NCBI GenBank assembly: GCA_018398575.1
Contig: JAGTXZ010000003.1
Coordinates: 682,001-746,000, forward strand
DNA length: 64,000 bases
Direction: 5' to 3'
Origin: Ampelomyces quisqualis
Taxonomy: Eukaryota; Ascomycota; Dothideomycetes; Pleosporales; Phaeosphaeriaceae
The first letter of the stretch is position 1; each line of letters begins with the position of its first letter. Positions 33,578-44,307 of the stretch are shown here, piece by piece. Both the position numbers and the translations under genes were made by a program. The notes under the pieces are model-generated. The model did not search any database. It was not told the origin of the DNA and worked only from the letters and a program-made list of their open reading frames with translations.

Positions 33578-33816
33578 ATGATGAACAAGTAAGTGTCTTA
33601 CTTCCGTTTTCAGGGAAGGTGCTGACTGACCCACTCAGCGACATCTCTCGCGTGAATCTAGTTGATGGTCGGGAACAACAGCCGAAGGCCGATAGTTTGC
33701 TGGTAGCGGCATACGTTGTACCTGGCGTCCTTGTCCTGGTGTTCGTTGGATTCTTAGTGTATGGCTGGGTGTCGATCTGGAGGCAGAAGAAGAGGGAGAC
33801 AGAGATGGTGGTTTGA
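33578..33816 (+). CDS. Small single-pass membrane protein, tandem member 1
   Basis: Predicted two-exon gene, 62 residues. Exon 1 is only 11 nt (ATGATGAACAA, 33578-33588). The intron is 33589-33638 (50 nt, GTAAGT..CTCAG, phase 2), and exon 2 runs to 33816. The protein has a short polar N part, a 25-residue hydrophobic helix (LLVAAYVVPGVLVLVFVGFL), then WRQKKRETE, giving a positive-inside type I/III orientation. No family is known to me. A start at 33404 would add about 58 residues of low-complexity N terminus. It shares its exon plan with the next gene. Confidence 0.5.
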
Positions 33817-34304
33817 AGACAGCTGACTCGAAGCTGAGGTATCTTGCTGTGGCGACTGATAAAGTCGCTGACAATTTCTTTGGTACGTGGCAAAAAGAAA
33901 GCACGAAAAGAATCAAATTTCTCAGCTTCAAGACACATGATTTATCTCCGTAAGTTTCGGCAATTGCTTAAGCGTAACAATGGCAGGGTAAAGTGGAAAG
34001 GCTCTTGGTAATGGCACAGTCCGTGGAAGGGCCACATACCACGTGCGTGCGTGAATGCGCGCACATTGATCCAGGCTCACGAATTCCAGGTAGCTGCACA
34101 CTCTACGAGTGTTACTTCAATCGCCCACTTCTTCACAGGACCAGCACATGTATACTACACTCTAAACGAATTCCCCAATTACAGCACGCAACGGACACTT
34201 CTTCCTCTCAGACAAACAAACCATTCTCAGCCCAAACTCGTCCATCCAACTTAGTTGCCAAACCGCTTGCTTCACCAAGGCCACCGTCACACCATATCGC
34301 CATC

Positions 34305-34522
34305 ATGATACAGTACCGGCCACATTCTAGTCATTGGAACAAACACACGCTAACCCTCCCAGCGACGCAGTATACCACAGCGCCAGGGCCATCGCGGGCA
34401 ATCGCCCTGGAAACACCCATCTGAGCACCGGCGATACTATCGGACTGTTTGTAGGCATCATCGGCGGCATCGTCGTATCAACTCTCTTGGTCATGGCGTG
34501 GACTTGTTGGCGCGAAAGGTGA
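34305..34522 (+). CDS. Small single-pass membrane protein, tandem member 2
   Basis: Predicted two-exon gene, 55 residues. Exon 1 is 8 nt (ATGATACA, 34305-34312). The intron is 34313-34362 (50 nt, GTACCG donor, CGCTAAC branch-like motif, CCCAG acceptor, phase 2), and exon 2 runs to the TGA at 34520-34522. The protein has a Gly-rich hydrophobic helix (TIGLFVGIIGGIVVSTLLVM) and ends WTCWRER. The start in frame without the intron would be TTG, which supports the splice. The upstream frame is open, so a longer N terminus cannot be excluded. Confidence 0.5.
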
Positions 34523-35695
34523 AGAGGATGGGCATGGAGGGTTCACAAGGTAGTGTGGGAGATGGAAATGGGCGCTGGGAGCACGGGATTTTGTCCGAGG
34601 CGAAGCTACTTTTCCCGTAGTTTGTCTCAGGCAGCAAAACGACACGAATTGCACTGTGGAGATTGTAAGCGGTGCTTTTCATTCGCGTGAAATGTATCTC
34701 GCGAGGTACTACGCAGTTGCCACGCGGGTTCCCGCTCTTTTCCATGGGAGCTGGAAGATGTGCGATTGTGAGCAAAAACATCCAGGCCTGTGCATCAGAC
34801 TGCTCCGATCGACGTGTGAAGCTGTTCCCCGAGACGTCGTTGAACAAGACGATAGTCAAGCAAGTGTCACGACGTCCAACACTCGGAAACTACCAGACAT
34901 GATCTGATCCTCATCATCGTCACGGCCAATTCCACCCACCCTCAAATCACAAATCCTGCTCCACCCACCGCTCCATTTCAACAACGCGACGACTTCACTG
35001 CTGCGCCACACCAGCGCACAACCTTGCACGAAACCGCTCTTCCCAGGTGACGGAAACTACACGACGGCTCAGCCGGTGTATGTCTCCCCAACCACTCCAA
35101 TAACCCAATGGCACGCCCCACCCCCCAGTCGAGAAATCTCGCCATCAAGAGCCCAAACTCGAGCCGAAATGTACCGTTCTAGCGGGTACAAGTACCAAAG
35201 CGAGGCGAGGCAGGACGACTGACTACCTAGAGCAAAGTGCGCAAGGAGGACATGCAACGACATGGACATGTGGGGTGCGATGTGAAAGGTGTATCTTTTG
35301 GATTTCAGTCTACTATCAATACACATCCCCCAGAACTCCTCATTGCCCAACAGAGCTATTCAGACTGGTAAAAGACCAAACATTAACCCTGTGACAAATA
35401 AAGGACATGAGAACACCACCCAATGTTGAAACGCCTACCTCTACTGTTACTGAGCCAGTTCGGAGATGCCAGCAGTGTGCGCCTTTAAAAAAGATAGGAG
35501 AGTATTCATACAATGAATGCCTGCGCATCTTTTGTTCTATGTAACGCCTTTCTTAGTTTAACGCCATGGCGATGTGGTGGCGATGTGGCAGGTATAAAAG
35601 GTAGGTACGAGGTTGGGAACCGGCGAAGTGAGATGGAAATATATACAAGCGATCGTAGGAGTGGCAGAGGATTTACCATGTTTCCTGGAAACGTG
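34523..35695. other. Intergenic, no gene supported
   Basis: Between the small membrane protein gene and the 3' end of the flavoprotein. Only short frames that resemble nothing. Confidence 0.5.
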
Positions 35696-37684
35696 TTAGA
35701 ACATGGTCATGGAGTGACTGATGCAATTACGTACGGCAATGTATTGGCCATCCTCCTTCTTCTTGGCCCAGAATTCCTGAGCCTGCGCTCTGCTGATGCC
35801 GCCCTTCTGCATGGCGACCTCCATGAGCGACTCCTCAACGCCCTCGCCCATGCCCTTGCTACTGCCACAGACGAAGATGCGACCGTCGAGAGCGTTGATG
35901 ACGAACCAGACAATGTCGGCCTGTACGCGCACTTCATCCTGAACGTACTTGACTTCGCTGTCCTCGCCACCAACCTTGGCCTTTCGACTCTGTACAACCT
36001 TTTTGATCTCGCGTTCGTGATCGCCAAGTTCTCCAGAGTAGAGCTCGTCAAGCATGGAGTCGCGGACACCCTGGATCAGCCAGATTTTGTTGGCACAATT
36101 GGCGTTCTTGAGTCTATTCAGGATGAAGCCACGGAACGGAGCCATACCGACACCGGCGCCGATGAGGACCATGGGGCCTTCTCCTCCGAATTGCTTGGAA
36201 AGTGGGTTGGCCATGAGCCCTCGGAACATGGGGATGCGGAGGTCCAGAATGCTCCGGGGGTCTACGCCTTCCTTCTCGGTAGTGATGAAGGCGTGCGCCA
36301 TGCGCTCCATGAAGCCGCTGCCGACACCCGTCCGGACTGGGCTGGCTGGGTGCCAATTGGGTGTCTCGTGTATGGTGACGGCCATCTCGATGAGGCGGCG
36401 CTTGCCGGGCAGGCCGGGGCGGGCGGATGAAATGTGAGGATCATTCGAGAGCGAGTAGAAGCGTGGCATAAGCTGGGTGAGGACGGAGAGCAGCGAGGGT
36501 AGCGGCGGCTTGGACGAGGGAAAGGCGTGGAGGAGTTGTGCGAGGGTGAGGTGCGACGAGGTCCGTAGGTCGCAGAAGGCTGCCTGTCCTTGCGCCGAGC
36601 AGAGGTATGTGAGGATCTTCTTCTCGTTGGGTGCGTCTGCGTACTCGGCCAGGACGCGGAGGAGCTTCTTGGTGGGCGGGTGGGACTGCACGTCTACGCA
36701 CCATGTCAGTAGCTCGCGGCGTGTGGTGACGAGCTCACGGGCCTGGTCGTCACCCCAGATGGTCGGCCATCGGCCGGTTGTGGTCTTGAGCGTGACTGTC
36801 TGGTCTCGCACGAACTTGGGAATGCCGAGAACATGGAAGATGTCATCGACGACTTCTTGCGAGTTGGGCGGACAGACGCCAACAGCACCACCGACCTTGA
36901 AGTCGACGCCGCCCTCGTCTGGGTAGTCGGTGACATCGATGTCGAAGTGGATCGTCCTCTTTTCGGCGCCCGGCTTGGTCAGCTCGCGGGCGTGGTAGAG
37001 CGGGGCCGAGTAGACCTTGTACGGCGGGTGCGGCTGCACGTACGGGGGCGGGGTCTTGTGGACGTCGGACACATGCGGCACGTCGTTCTTGGGGAGGCGC
37101 TCGAAGGACATGGTGGCCGGCGGCAGCGGCGTCGTGTCTGTGAGCTCGCTATCGAGGGCAAGGGGCCCCAGGCGCAGGTTGAGGCTGCGGAAGGCGGCAT
37201 TGTCGGGAACGACGACGGGCACAGAGTCTTTGGACGCGGCGTCGGGAGCCAATGTCTTGAGCAGACAACAGCCGCCGCCGCAGCATTGGCTGATGAGCTT
37301 GGTGGCCGTCTCTCCCTCGCCCAGGAGGCGTCTGATGTCGGTTGGGCTGTCGGAGATGAGCGTGGTGGAGGCGCGTCTGGGCCGCGGCTGGGCGGGGAAG
37401 TTTACGGCGGCGGCAGGAAGGTCCTGCAGCTTGTCGATGACCTCATCGACGGCCTGGTCAGGCTCGGTGACGGGGGTGACGGGGGTGACGGGCGCCTCGG
37501 ACTCGTCGCTGCTGTTGGTGCTCCCCAGGACCGACTCGGCCGAAGACTTGGGCGACGTGTGCTCGGGCTGTGGGTGGGTTCGCGAGAGCCGCACGAACAG
37601 CTGCGGGATGGCGCGGGGTTCCGAGGGAATGGGGTCGTGAGGGGGTGAGGTCGGGGTGTCGGGGGCAGGGCTGTGGTTAGTCAT
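35696..37684 (-). CDS. FAD/NADPH-binding reductase (P450-reductase-type, no FMN domain)
   Basis: A 662-residue protein from ATG 37684 (MTNHSPAPD); codons further upstream have no ATG. Residues 1-110 are Pro/Ser/Thr-rich. A cysteine pair motif CCGGGCC (134-140) follows. From about 220 the protein has an FAD_binding_1 domain of the CPR/sulfite-reductase family, with the FAD motif RFYS at 408-411, GVGSGF for the phosphate loop, the NADPH motif GAGVGMAPFRG (508-518) and FVCGSSKGMGEGV near the end. It lacks the N-terminal flavodoxin domain that normally passes electrons on, so its acceptor is unknown; the Cys motif could bind a metal or redox partner. No membrane segment. A TATATA sequence lies about 190 bp upstream. 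Confidence 0.8.
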   Translation of the reverse strand: MTNHSPAPDTPTSPPHDPIPSEPRAIPQLFVRLSRTHPQPEHTSPKSSAESVLGSTNSSDESEAPVTPVTPVTEPDQAVDEVIDKLQDLPAAAVNFPAQPRPRRASTTLISDSPTDIRRLLGEGETATKLISQCCGGGCCLLKTLAPDAASKDSVPVVVPDNAAFRSLNLRLGPLALDSELTDTTPLPPATMSFERLPKNDVPHVSDVHKTPPPYVQPHPPYKVYSAPLYHARELTKPGAEKRTIHFDIDVTDYPDEGGVDFKVGGAVGVCPPNSQEVVDDIFHVLGIPKFVRDQTVTLKTTTGRWPTIWGDDQARELVTTRRELLTWCVDVQSHPPTKKLLRVLAEYADAPNEKKILTYLCSAQGQAAFCDLRTSSHLTLAQLLHAFPSSKPPLPSLLSVLTQLMPRFYSLSNDPHISSARPGLPGKRRLIEMAVTIHETPNWHPASPVRTGVGSGFMERMAHAFITTEKEGVDPRSILDLRIPMFRGLMANPLSKQFGGEGPMVLIGAGVGMAPFRGFILNRLKNANCANKIWLIQGVRDSMLDELYSGELGDHEREIKKVVQSRKAKVGGEDSEVKYVQDEVRVQADIVWFVINALDGRIFVCGSSKGMGEGVEESLMEVAMQKGGISRAQAQEFWAKKKEDGQYIAVRNCISHSMTMF

Positions 37685-38800
37685 GGTCTGCGCTGGCGAG
37701 GCCGTGGATGGGCGCGGGCGATGGTGGGGGTGGACGATGAGGCGGACGATGGGGGGGTCGACGACGAGGCGGCGGACGATGAGGCGTGGCGACGCGACCA
37801 AGGCTAAGAGCGGGCAGAAGCATCGTCAGCAAGGCCCTGGCTCGGGAACGGAAGGCGGTGCGAGTACGGAGTATATAAGAAGAAAGTCGTGCTTCACGCG
37901 GCGGCGACATGCCAACATGGGGCGTCGTCCCGCGGCTCGTAGATGATCGCGATTGATAAGGAGACGCGCGGGGGTCGTCTTACTGTTGCGCACGAGTGGC
38001 GATGGGCAAGAGAGTGGCAGCCGCCGGGCCAACCCAATGGCTCGCTGAGGACAATACACGGTGAATAATGGCCGTCAGCGTGCAGGAGGACGCGAGGAGA
38101 ACAAGTGCAGTCGTGGTAGGGGCTCGCAGGTCGTGGAAGGTCGAAAGCGACGGTTATAATACCTACCGAGTACTCTGTATCTATTCGGCCCGCACCATGA
38201 CGGCGCCGTCAGCTCCACCTCAAGGTTGACGCCATGTCGCATCTAATCTTATCAATCAATTCACGGCCCCATTACGGATAACCCTCCTACTATTGCGCCG
38301 ACCTGTCACCTTTCTCTATGAAACGACAAAAAAACGGCGCAGCCCAATAATCGCGTCATCCAACATCCATGTCACGTGTGCAGCGTCTGCTTAGTCATGC
38401 TAGACTGTGCAAGGGTACAACTTTGGAACTACAACAGCTTACCACGTACTTCGTAATGCGAGACCATTCCCGAGTGTTAAAATGGATGGTTTGGATACGA
38501 GCCATAGTATTGGTATGAATGGGTCATGTAATGCTGAGATTCGGTTGGATAGTATTGATACAATCACGCCTGTGCTCGGCGTGCGAGGCTGTTTGGCTGT
38601 ACACCACCTCACCCTGGTCTCCCGGTGCCATCATCGTCTCGTCGCTTGGCCGTGGGTATTTCACTCGTGTCAGGCGGTCGGCATCTTCCCTCGGCACACC
38701 GCCCACGTCCCTGGGTGGTCCAACCATGACCAGATTGCATCGGCCTTCTTCGCTGCACTCGACGGTGCAGAACTGTGCCCTACTCCATCGTCGCGTCTCT
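37685..38800. other. Intergenic: promoter of the flavoprotein and 3' region of MDL1
   Basis: GC-rich up to about 38.1 kb. A TATATA on both strands near 37870 could be the core promoter of the flavoprotein. No further gene recognised. Confidence 0.4.
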
Positions 38801-41213
38801 TCAGACATTGTTCTGCCGCGACTGCTCCACGGTCTCGTGCTCTAGCTCCTCTTCGATTTCCTCCTCTTCCGTGGGCCGGGGACGCTTGGTGTTGCTTGTG
38901 TCCACCTCACCTCCGCTCATTTGCCATTCCATAAGCTTGTTAAAGGCTCCGGTGGGGTTGTTGGTAAGCTCTTCGTATGTGCCCTCCTCGGCAACCTGAC
39001 CGTTGGAGTCGATGCAGATGATGCGATCAGAACGTTTGATAGTCGAGAGCCGATGTGCGATGCTGATGGTGGTGTTGTTGTCCAGTAGAAGCTTGCTCAA
39101 CGCTTGGTTGACAAGCGTCTCCGACTCTGCGTCAAGCGCACTTGTTGCCTCGTCGAGTATCAGAATGTCAGGCTTTTTGATCAGTGCCCGCGCAATAGCA
39201 ATGCGCTGCTTCTGTCCGCCAGATAGCTGTGTGCCTCGCGCCCCGACATGTGTTTCTAGGCCATCGGGCTGTCACATGTAAGCGATAATCAATATTCAAA
39301 CGCCACCGCAAACTTACAAAGTCGCTGATGAACTGGCAGTTGGCTTTTCTTGCCGCGCCAACAATCTCGGCGCGGGTAGCCTGTGGCACACCATAGGCGA
39401 TATTCTCTGCGATAGTACCAGAGAACAGCACAGGTTCTTGACCCACAAACCCAATCTTGCGACGTAGTTGCTTCGCATTCAAAGTCGTGATATCTTTGCC
39501 GTGGATGGTGATGGTGCCAGATGTAGGAACGTAGAAGCGCAACAACAAGCTAGCCACGGTGGACTTGCCAGCACCGCTGGGAGCGACAATGGCGACGTTG
39601 GTCCCCTGCTCAATCGTGAAGTTCAAGTCTTTGAAGATGGTTACTGCTGGCCGGGTCGGGTAGCTGAAGCTAACCTTCTTGAACTCGATCGGACCGCGCG
39701 CAGACTTGACGGGCACACCCTTGGTAGGTGAAATGGTGGGTTCGCGATCTTGCAGCTCGAATAGTCGACTAGCGGCCCCAACGCCCTTCATCATTTCGCC
39801 ATAGAATCCGGATAGTCCCACCATGCTTGATCCAGCGTATGCGGTATACATCAAGAACGACGAAAGCTCACCAATAGAAATGACGCCATTCTTGACCATG
39901 CCGCCGCCCACGTAAAGGATGGCGATGATGGTCAAATTTCCCATCAAACCTGTGCTACCGTAGAAGCTCGCAGCCACCATGGCCTCTTTCTTACCCAAGG
40001 TGAAGATTCGCTTGATCTGGCGATTGTAGCGCGAGGCTTCCTGCACTTCTCCTGCAAATGCCTGACTTGTCCGGACATTACCCAGGCGCTCTTCGGCGAT
40101 TTTGGTCAATGTTCCGAGATTCTTCTGGATCTTGCGACTGAGGTTCCGCAGTGCTCGGCCGGAGAAGAAAGCGACAACTGCTACCGGGGGCCCAATCAAA
40201 GCGAGGATGCCTGTCAGCTTCAGGCTCACATAGCCCATCATGACAAAGCCGGCTGCTCCACTGACAAGAGAGCGAAGGCCATCGGACAGGTTCTGCGTGA
40301 TGCTCTTGCCCACGATGATCGTGTCCGAGCCGAGGCGGGAGATGAGGTCGCCGACGCGGTTTGCATCGAAGAACTCGGCATTCTGGACGAATGTCTTGCG
40401 GTATAGCTGGGATCGGAGGCGGGCCACGATGCGCTCGCCGACAATGCGGAGGATGATGATGCGACCAAAGTTGAAGGCAGCGCCGGCGGTGAGGAAGCCG
40501 GCCAGTGCGAGGTAGAAGGGGCCCTGGTCCAGTCCAAACAGGAGCCCGTCATTTTGCTGGGCCTGTGTCGCAGCGTCGAGGATCTTGCCGATGGAGAAGG
40601 GAATGGACATGGAGATGGCCGAGCCGCAGATGAGGAAGATGAAGGCCACGGAGAGTGTCTTCGCCTCTGGGCGGGCAATCTTGATCAGCCTCCACATCTC
40701 CTTCCACCCGCCTGGCGAGCCGCCGCTGCCCGCTCCTTCCTTGCTGAGCTTCGCGCTCAGGTTGACTTGCCGCGCTGCCGCCGCCTTCTCCGACTTTGCG
40801 AAGCCCTGCTCGCCCTCGTCTCCCTCGCCATCGTGTTCCTCCAGGTCGACGATGCCCCGCTGCTTGATCTCGTCTTTGTACGACAAGCGCCTCCGCGCCG
40901 GCGCCCTGGTCTCTTTGGAAGCTTCGGCCAGCATTCTCGATGTGCCGAACAGCCGGATGGGGTGTAGCATCGCATTGCGACGCGTGGTGCCCACGGCGAC
41001 GGCGCGTAAGGCGGCCGAGGGGGGGAAGCGGCATGCTGCGCAGCTTCTTTGCCGTCTTGGGGCGCTCTTTGGTGGTTGTATCGGCGACGGATTTGTGCCG
41101 AATGCGCTCGATATGGCCTGCGACGGCGTGCGAGGCGGTATTATGTGCGAAAAGAGAGCGCCGTTGCCGGCACCGTGCCAGGCCTTTGCGGACATGCCAA
41201 GCGGACCGCGCAT
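38801..41213 (-). CDS. MDL1: Mitochondrial ABC half-transporter Mdl1 (peptide exporter)
   Basis: Two exons (41213-39318 and 39268-38801) around a 49-nt intron (39269-39317, GTAAGT..GACAG) give 787 residues. The first 100 residues are Arg/Ala/Ser-rich, as a mitochondrial presequence. Six membrane helices follow (about 190-470), then one nucleotide-binding domain: APSGAGKS (Walker A), VGQEPVLF (Q loop), LSGGQKQR (signature), ILILDEATSALD (Walker B) and SIAHRLST (H loop). Mdl1 exports peptides made by proteolysis in the matrix across the inner membrane as a homodimer. The usual first Gly of Walker A is Ala here. An acidic tail (TEEEEIEEELEHE) follows. Confidence 0.9.
39269..39317 (-). other. Intron of MDL1
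   Basis: 49 nt; splicing joins FISDF to PDGLETHVGARGTQLSGG and rebuilds the ABC signature region. Confidence 0.9.
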
Positions 41214-41617
41214 TGTCGACGGGGGCGGGCAGATTGGGGTTTACCTGGATCGGGGGGTGAATTGACGTCGCTGGAACGGTGCACTCAACATGGCGCGGTA
41301 CCGGGGTCTTGGTGGTGTTATGCCGTTACGGGTCGATGACAGGTGCTCTGGTCTGGACGGGCCACTACATGCTAACAAAAAGTGTCGGTAATGACGAAAT
41401 GGACAGAGTCACGTGCACCAAGACGGCGCCAGAACGTGACCATCTGTTTCCTCATCTTGTGCAAGTGCTGCGACGGCTTTGGCGTGACGCGTTGGCGATT
41501 CACGTGCCACGTTGTGTGCTCCATGGGCCCTGAAAGCGACCTCAGCACTCACACATTTGCTGCAGCTTGCGAGACTTGAGATTTTGAACACCAACAAGTC
41601 TATTCCGCAATCTGGTC
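41214..41617. other. Intergenic upstream of MDL1
   Basis: About 0.4 kb between the MDL1 start and the start of the RNA-cyclase pseudogene. No recognised element. Confidence 0.4.
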
Positions 41618-41969
41618 ATGGCTCCCAACTCAGCAACTCCTGCGGTGATCCACCTCGAAGGCACAACACTCGAAGGAGGTGGCCAACTTGTACGCATCGC
41701 ACTGGGACTCTCCAGCCTGACCAAGAAGCCCATCAACATCACCAACATCCGCGGCAAACGCTCCGAGGCGGAGGCGGAGGCTTGAAAGCTCAACATCTCA
41801 CTTCTGTGCAATAGCTGGTATGACGGATCAGCTCGTCGTCTTCCAAGCATTGGCCAACGGTAAGAGTAATGTTTCTAGTGGACGACGGGGAGATGAGCTG
41901 GTGCAGCCGAGTCTGCATGCTAAGACGGTAATGTGGGTTGCCAAAGAAATCCTCCGAGTGAACTTTTGA
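41618..41969 (+). pseudogene. RNA 3'-terminal phosphate cyclase pseudogene
   Basis: Starts with a perfect family N terminus (VIHLEGTTLEGGGQLVRIALGLSSLTKKPI..NIRGKRS). A frameshift in the (GGAGGC)n glycine run changes frame before GLKAQHLTSVQ. The next codon, normally Trp, is TAG. The text then jumps directly to the C-terminal block TDQLVVFQALANGKS..LHAKTVMWVAKEIL, so the middle of the gene is deleted. RtcA/RTC1 proteins convert RNA 3'-phosphates to 2',3'-cyclic ends using ATP. With a frameshift, a nonsense codon and a large deletion it cannot be active. It lies between MDL1 and the MFS gene. Confidence 0.85.
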
Positions 41970-42103
41970 CGAGGAAGGAGGGTGTGAAGGGGTTGGATTC
42001 CGTCCAGGTGGTCAAGAAAAAGAAGAAGAAAAAGAAGCAGATGTGGAGGATTTGGCATCTGATTTGAAAGTGCTCCACGTTTCCAAATCCTAAACGCCTC
42101 CGC

Positions 42104-43698
42104 CTACAACGCATATCTAAAAAACCTTGCCTGCCCGTCCGTCTGATTCCTAAACCCATCTTCCACCGCATCCTCCCCGCCTCCCACTCCCCACTTCACA
42201 TGCCGCCTCTGATTCTCAGCCCACATCCACCCAGCTAGAATGCCCGCAACCACCACCATCCCGCAATAACACACAATCAGCCCCGTCAGCGCAGAAAAGT
42301 AGCGTGGCGCTTCTCTCGCAAAAAATATATTCGCGCCCGCAATATTGCCTGCGGCATAGAACAAGAACCACATACCGTTGGCGGTGGAGCGTTTAGTGTG
42401 CCCTGCAATGTTAGTAGTAAGCAGGTTCCAGGAGAGAATGACGGGCGCGCCGACAATGTATTGCAACCAGGTGCAGCCGACCAGACTCCAGCGGTTGTCG
42501 AGAGACGTCAGCCGGATTCCCAGTAATCCAGCCAGTGGGGGCAAGCAGATGAGCGCGAGTATCAAGCACCGCGTGTTCTTCCAATAACCCGCTGCTAGCC
42601 CGCACAACGGCACGACGACGAATTCAATCGCGCCCGTGGGGAGTTGTAGTACAGTAGCGTATAGGCCGGAAAACCCAAACCCCCGGATCAGCGCAGAGCT
42701 GAAGTTGGATACGCCGCCGTTGATCACGCCGCAGGCCAGCCCTATGAGCGCTAGACAATGGACTTTGAAATCAAGAATCGCTTCCCACGCCTGCTTCTTG
42801 TCGAATTCCTTCGTCTTGACGCCAATCATGTTTGCCGCGATCCTATCAATCGCCACAATGCGCTGCGTATGGTTCAAAAACCTGGCTGTGGCGGGGCTAT
42901 CCGGCATAACCCACAGGAAAACCCACGCCCACGCAAAGTTGACCAGCCCGATGACTAGGAAAATCAACTGCCACGTTTTGGCGACAGGGGAGTGCGCGTG
43001 GCCCAGTGCGTAACCCAAAAGCGCGCCGAGCATCGTCGCCATGCCGTTGAATGCGAGGAAAACGCACATGCGCAGCGGCTGTTCAGCGCGTGTGTAAAAC
43101 ATGCTCGCAATGTTCATGATGGCGGGCGATATACTTGCCTCGAACATGCCGAGCAAGGATCTCAGCGCGAGTATGCCAGCGTAATTCTTCGCGGCGACGT
43201 GGCAGCATAGCAGAAGCGACCAGAGGAGAATCATGGCGCCAGTATATTTAGCAACGGGAAGCCGTTGGATCAGGTAGTTTGCTGGCAAGGCCCAGAATAA
43301 ATACCCAAAGTTGAAAATCGCGGCGACCCACGAGTACCGCTGACCCTGCAGGCCGAGGTCGGGCGTGAGGGTGTAGGCCATTGCGTAGTTGAGGGAAAGT
43401 TTGTCGAGGAATTGGATTGTGTACGTTATGCAGATCTGGCAGAAATCTCGTCAGCATTTCAAGGTCAACATGGGGAAGGGGAAAGGGATGGTGGCAAAGG
43501 TTCTACCATGGGCATGATTATCCAATCAATTTTCCTCAAGACAACTTTCCTTTCGGCATCCAGTTCTTCACGCGAATATCGCCGTACTTCGAGATAAAGG
43601 TCTGCGCCAATGTCGCGCATTTGCTTCTCAGCTGCCATGTTGCCTTCGTCGACGCTCGGGTCGCGGGCTGGGGAGATGTGGTTTTGCTTTTCGGGCAT
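42104..43698 (-). CDS. MFS permease, Dal5/allantoate (anion:cation symporter) family
   Basis: Two exons (43698-43507 and 43435-42104) around a 71-nt intron (43436-43506) give 507 residues, the usual length. Exon 1 encodes the cytosolic N terminus ending RKIDWIIMPM. Exon 2 continues ICITYTIQFLDKLSLNYA, the first helix of the family. About twelve membrane helices follow, with SLLGMFEASISPA in helix 4-5 and the mid-loop WVMPDSPATARFL. The C-terminal half has GHTKRSTANGMWFLFYAAGNIAG, typical of Dal5-like carriers. Members take up allantoate, nicotinate, pantothenate and similar organic anions; the substrate cannot be told from sequence. Confidence 0.85.
43436..43506 (-). other. Intron of the MFS permease
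   Basis: 71 nt, donor GTAGAA, acceptor GCCAG. Both flanking codons are whole (phase 0). Confidence 0.8.
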
Positions 43699-44307
43699 GA
43701 TGCTTGATGTTGACGGTGTACGGAGGACTGGAAGACGGGTTGCAACGCTTCTCTGTATGTTCAACAATCCCACTTCTGGTGTTCTTGTACAATACCAGTA
43801 AGTTCGACATGTCACGACGTCAGTACCCGGGGCATGGTGCTTTTGTACTCTTCACCATATCAACACTCCCACCCTTGGCAGTCGCCTCAACGGCTATAGA
43901 AGTGGTTATCGCGGTATTGTGTACGGATATGGTTGATCTTATCGCCGCACGCCGAGTATGCTTATCTGCCCTCGTTGTTAGTAGGTAGCGTGACTGCATG
44001 TTGCTTCAGTTCACAATGGGGCATGTCGATCCTTCGGTGGTCTGCAATGAGTAGGTAACGCTCGGATGGAATTACCCCACCCGGTTAGTGGAACGTTGAG
44101 CATGGAGATGGGCTCATGTAGCCAAGACCATGTTCACGATGGTTATCTGGTAATGTAATGTGGGCGCATGCATGGCTTCCGCAGCGGTTTCGAGACGGGG
44201 CTTCGATGAAGTTGTTGGGATGTTACATTGGGGAAGGTTGTTTAGGAGCTGCTGAGACGCTGTATTTGCGCGTCGCATCCACAATCCACTTCGTCTTCGT
44301 GCGTGAT
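43699..44307. other. Intergenic, no gene supported
   Basis: Upstream of the MFS gene and downstream of the STRAP gene. Nothing recognised. Confidence 0.45.

Noticed and set aside
33392..33592. 66-codon frame as a separate protein
   Set aside because: Its first codon is TTG, and its last codons coincide with the splice donor of the small membrane protein gene; it is more likely leader sequence.
35513..36430. 305-codon plus-strand frame
   Set aside because: It is antisense to the flavoprotein, whose FAD and NADPH motifs are unambiguous.
36833..37648. Gly/Val-rich 271-codon frame
   Set aside because: It is antisense of the GC-rich N-terminal part of the flavoprotein; typical of high-GC shadows.
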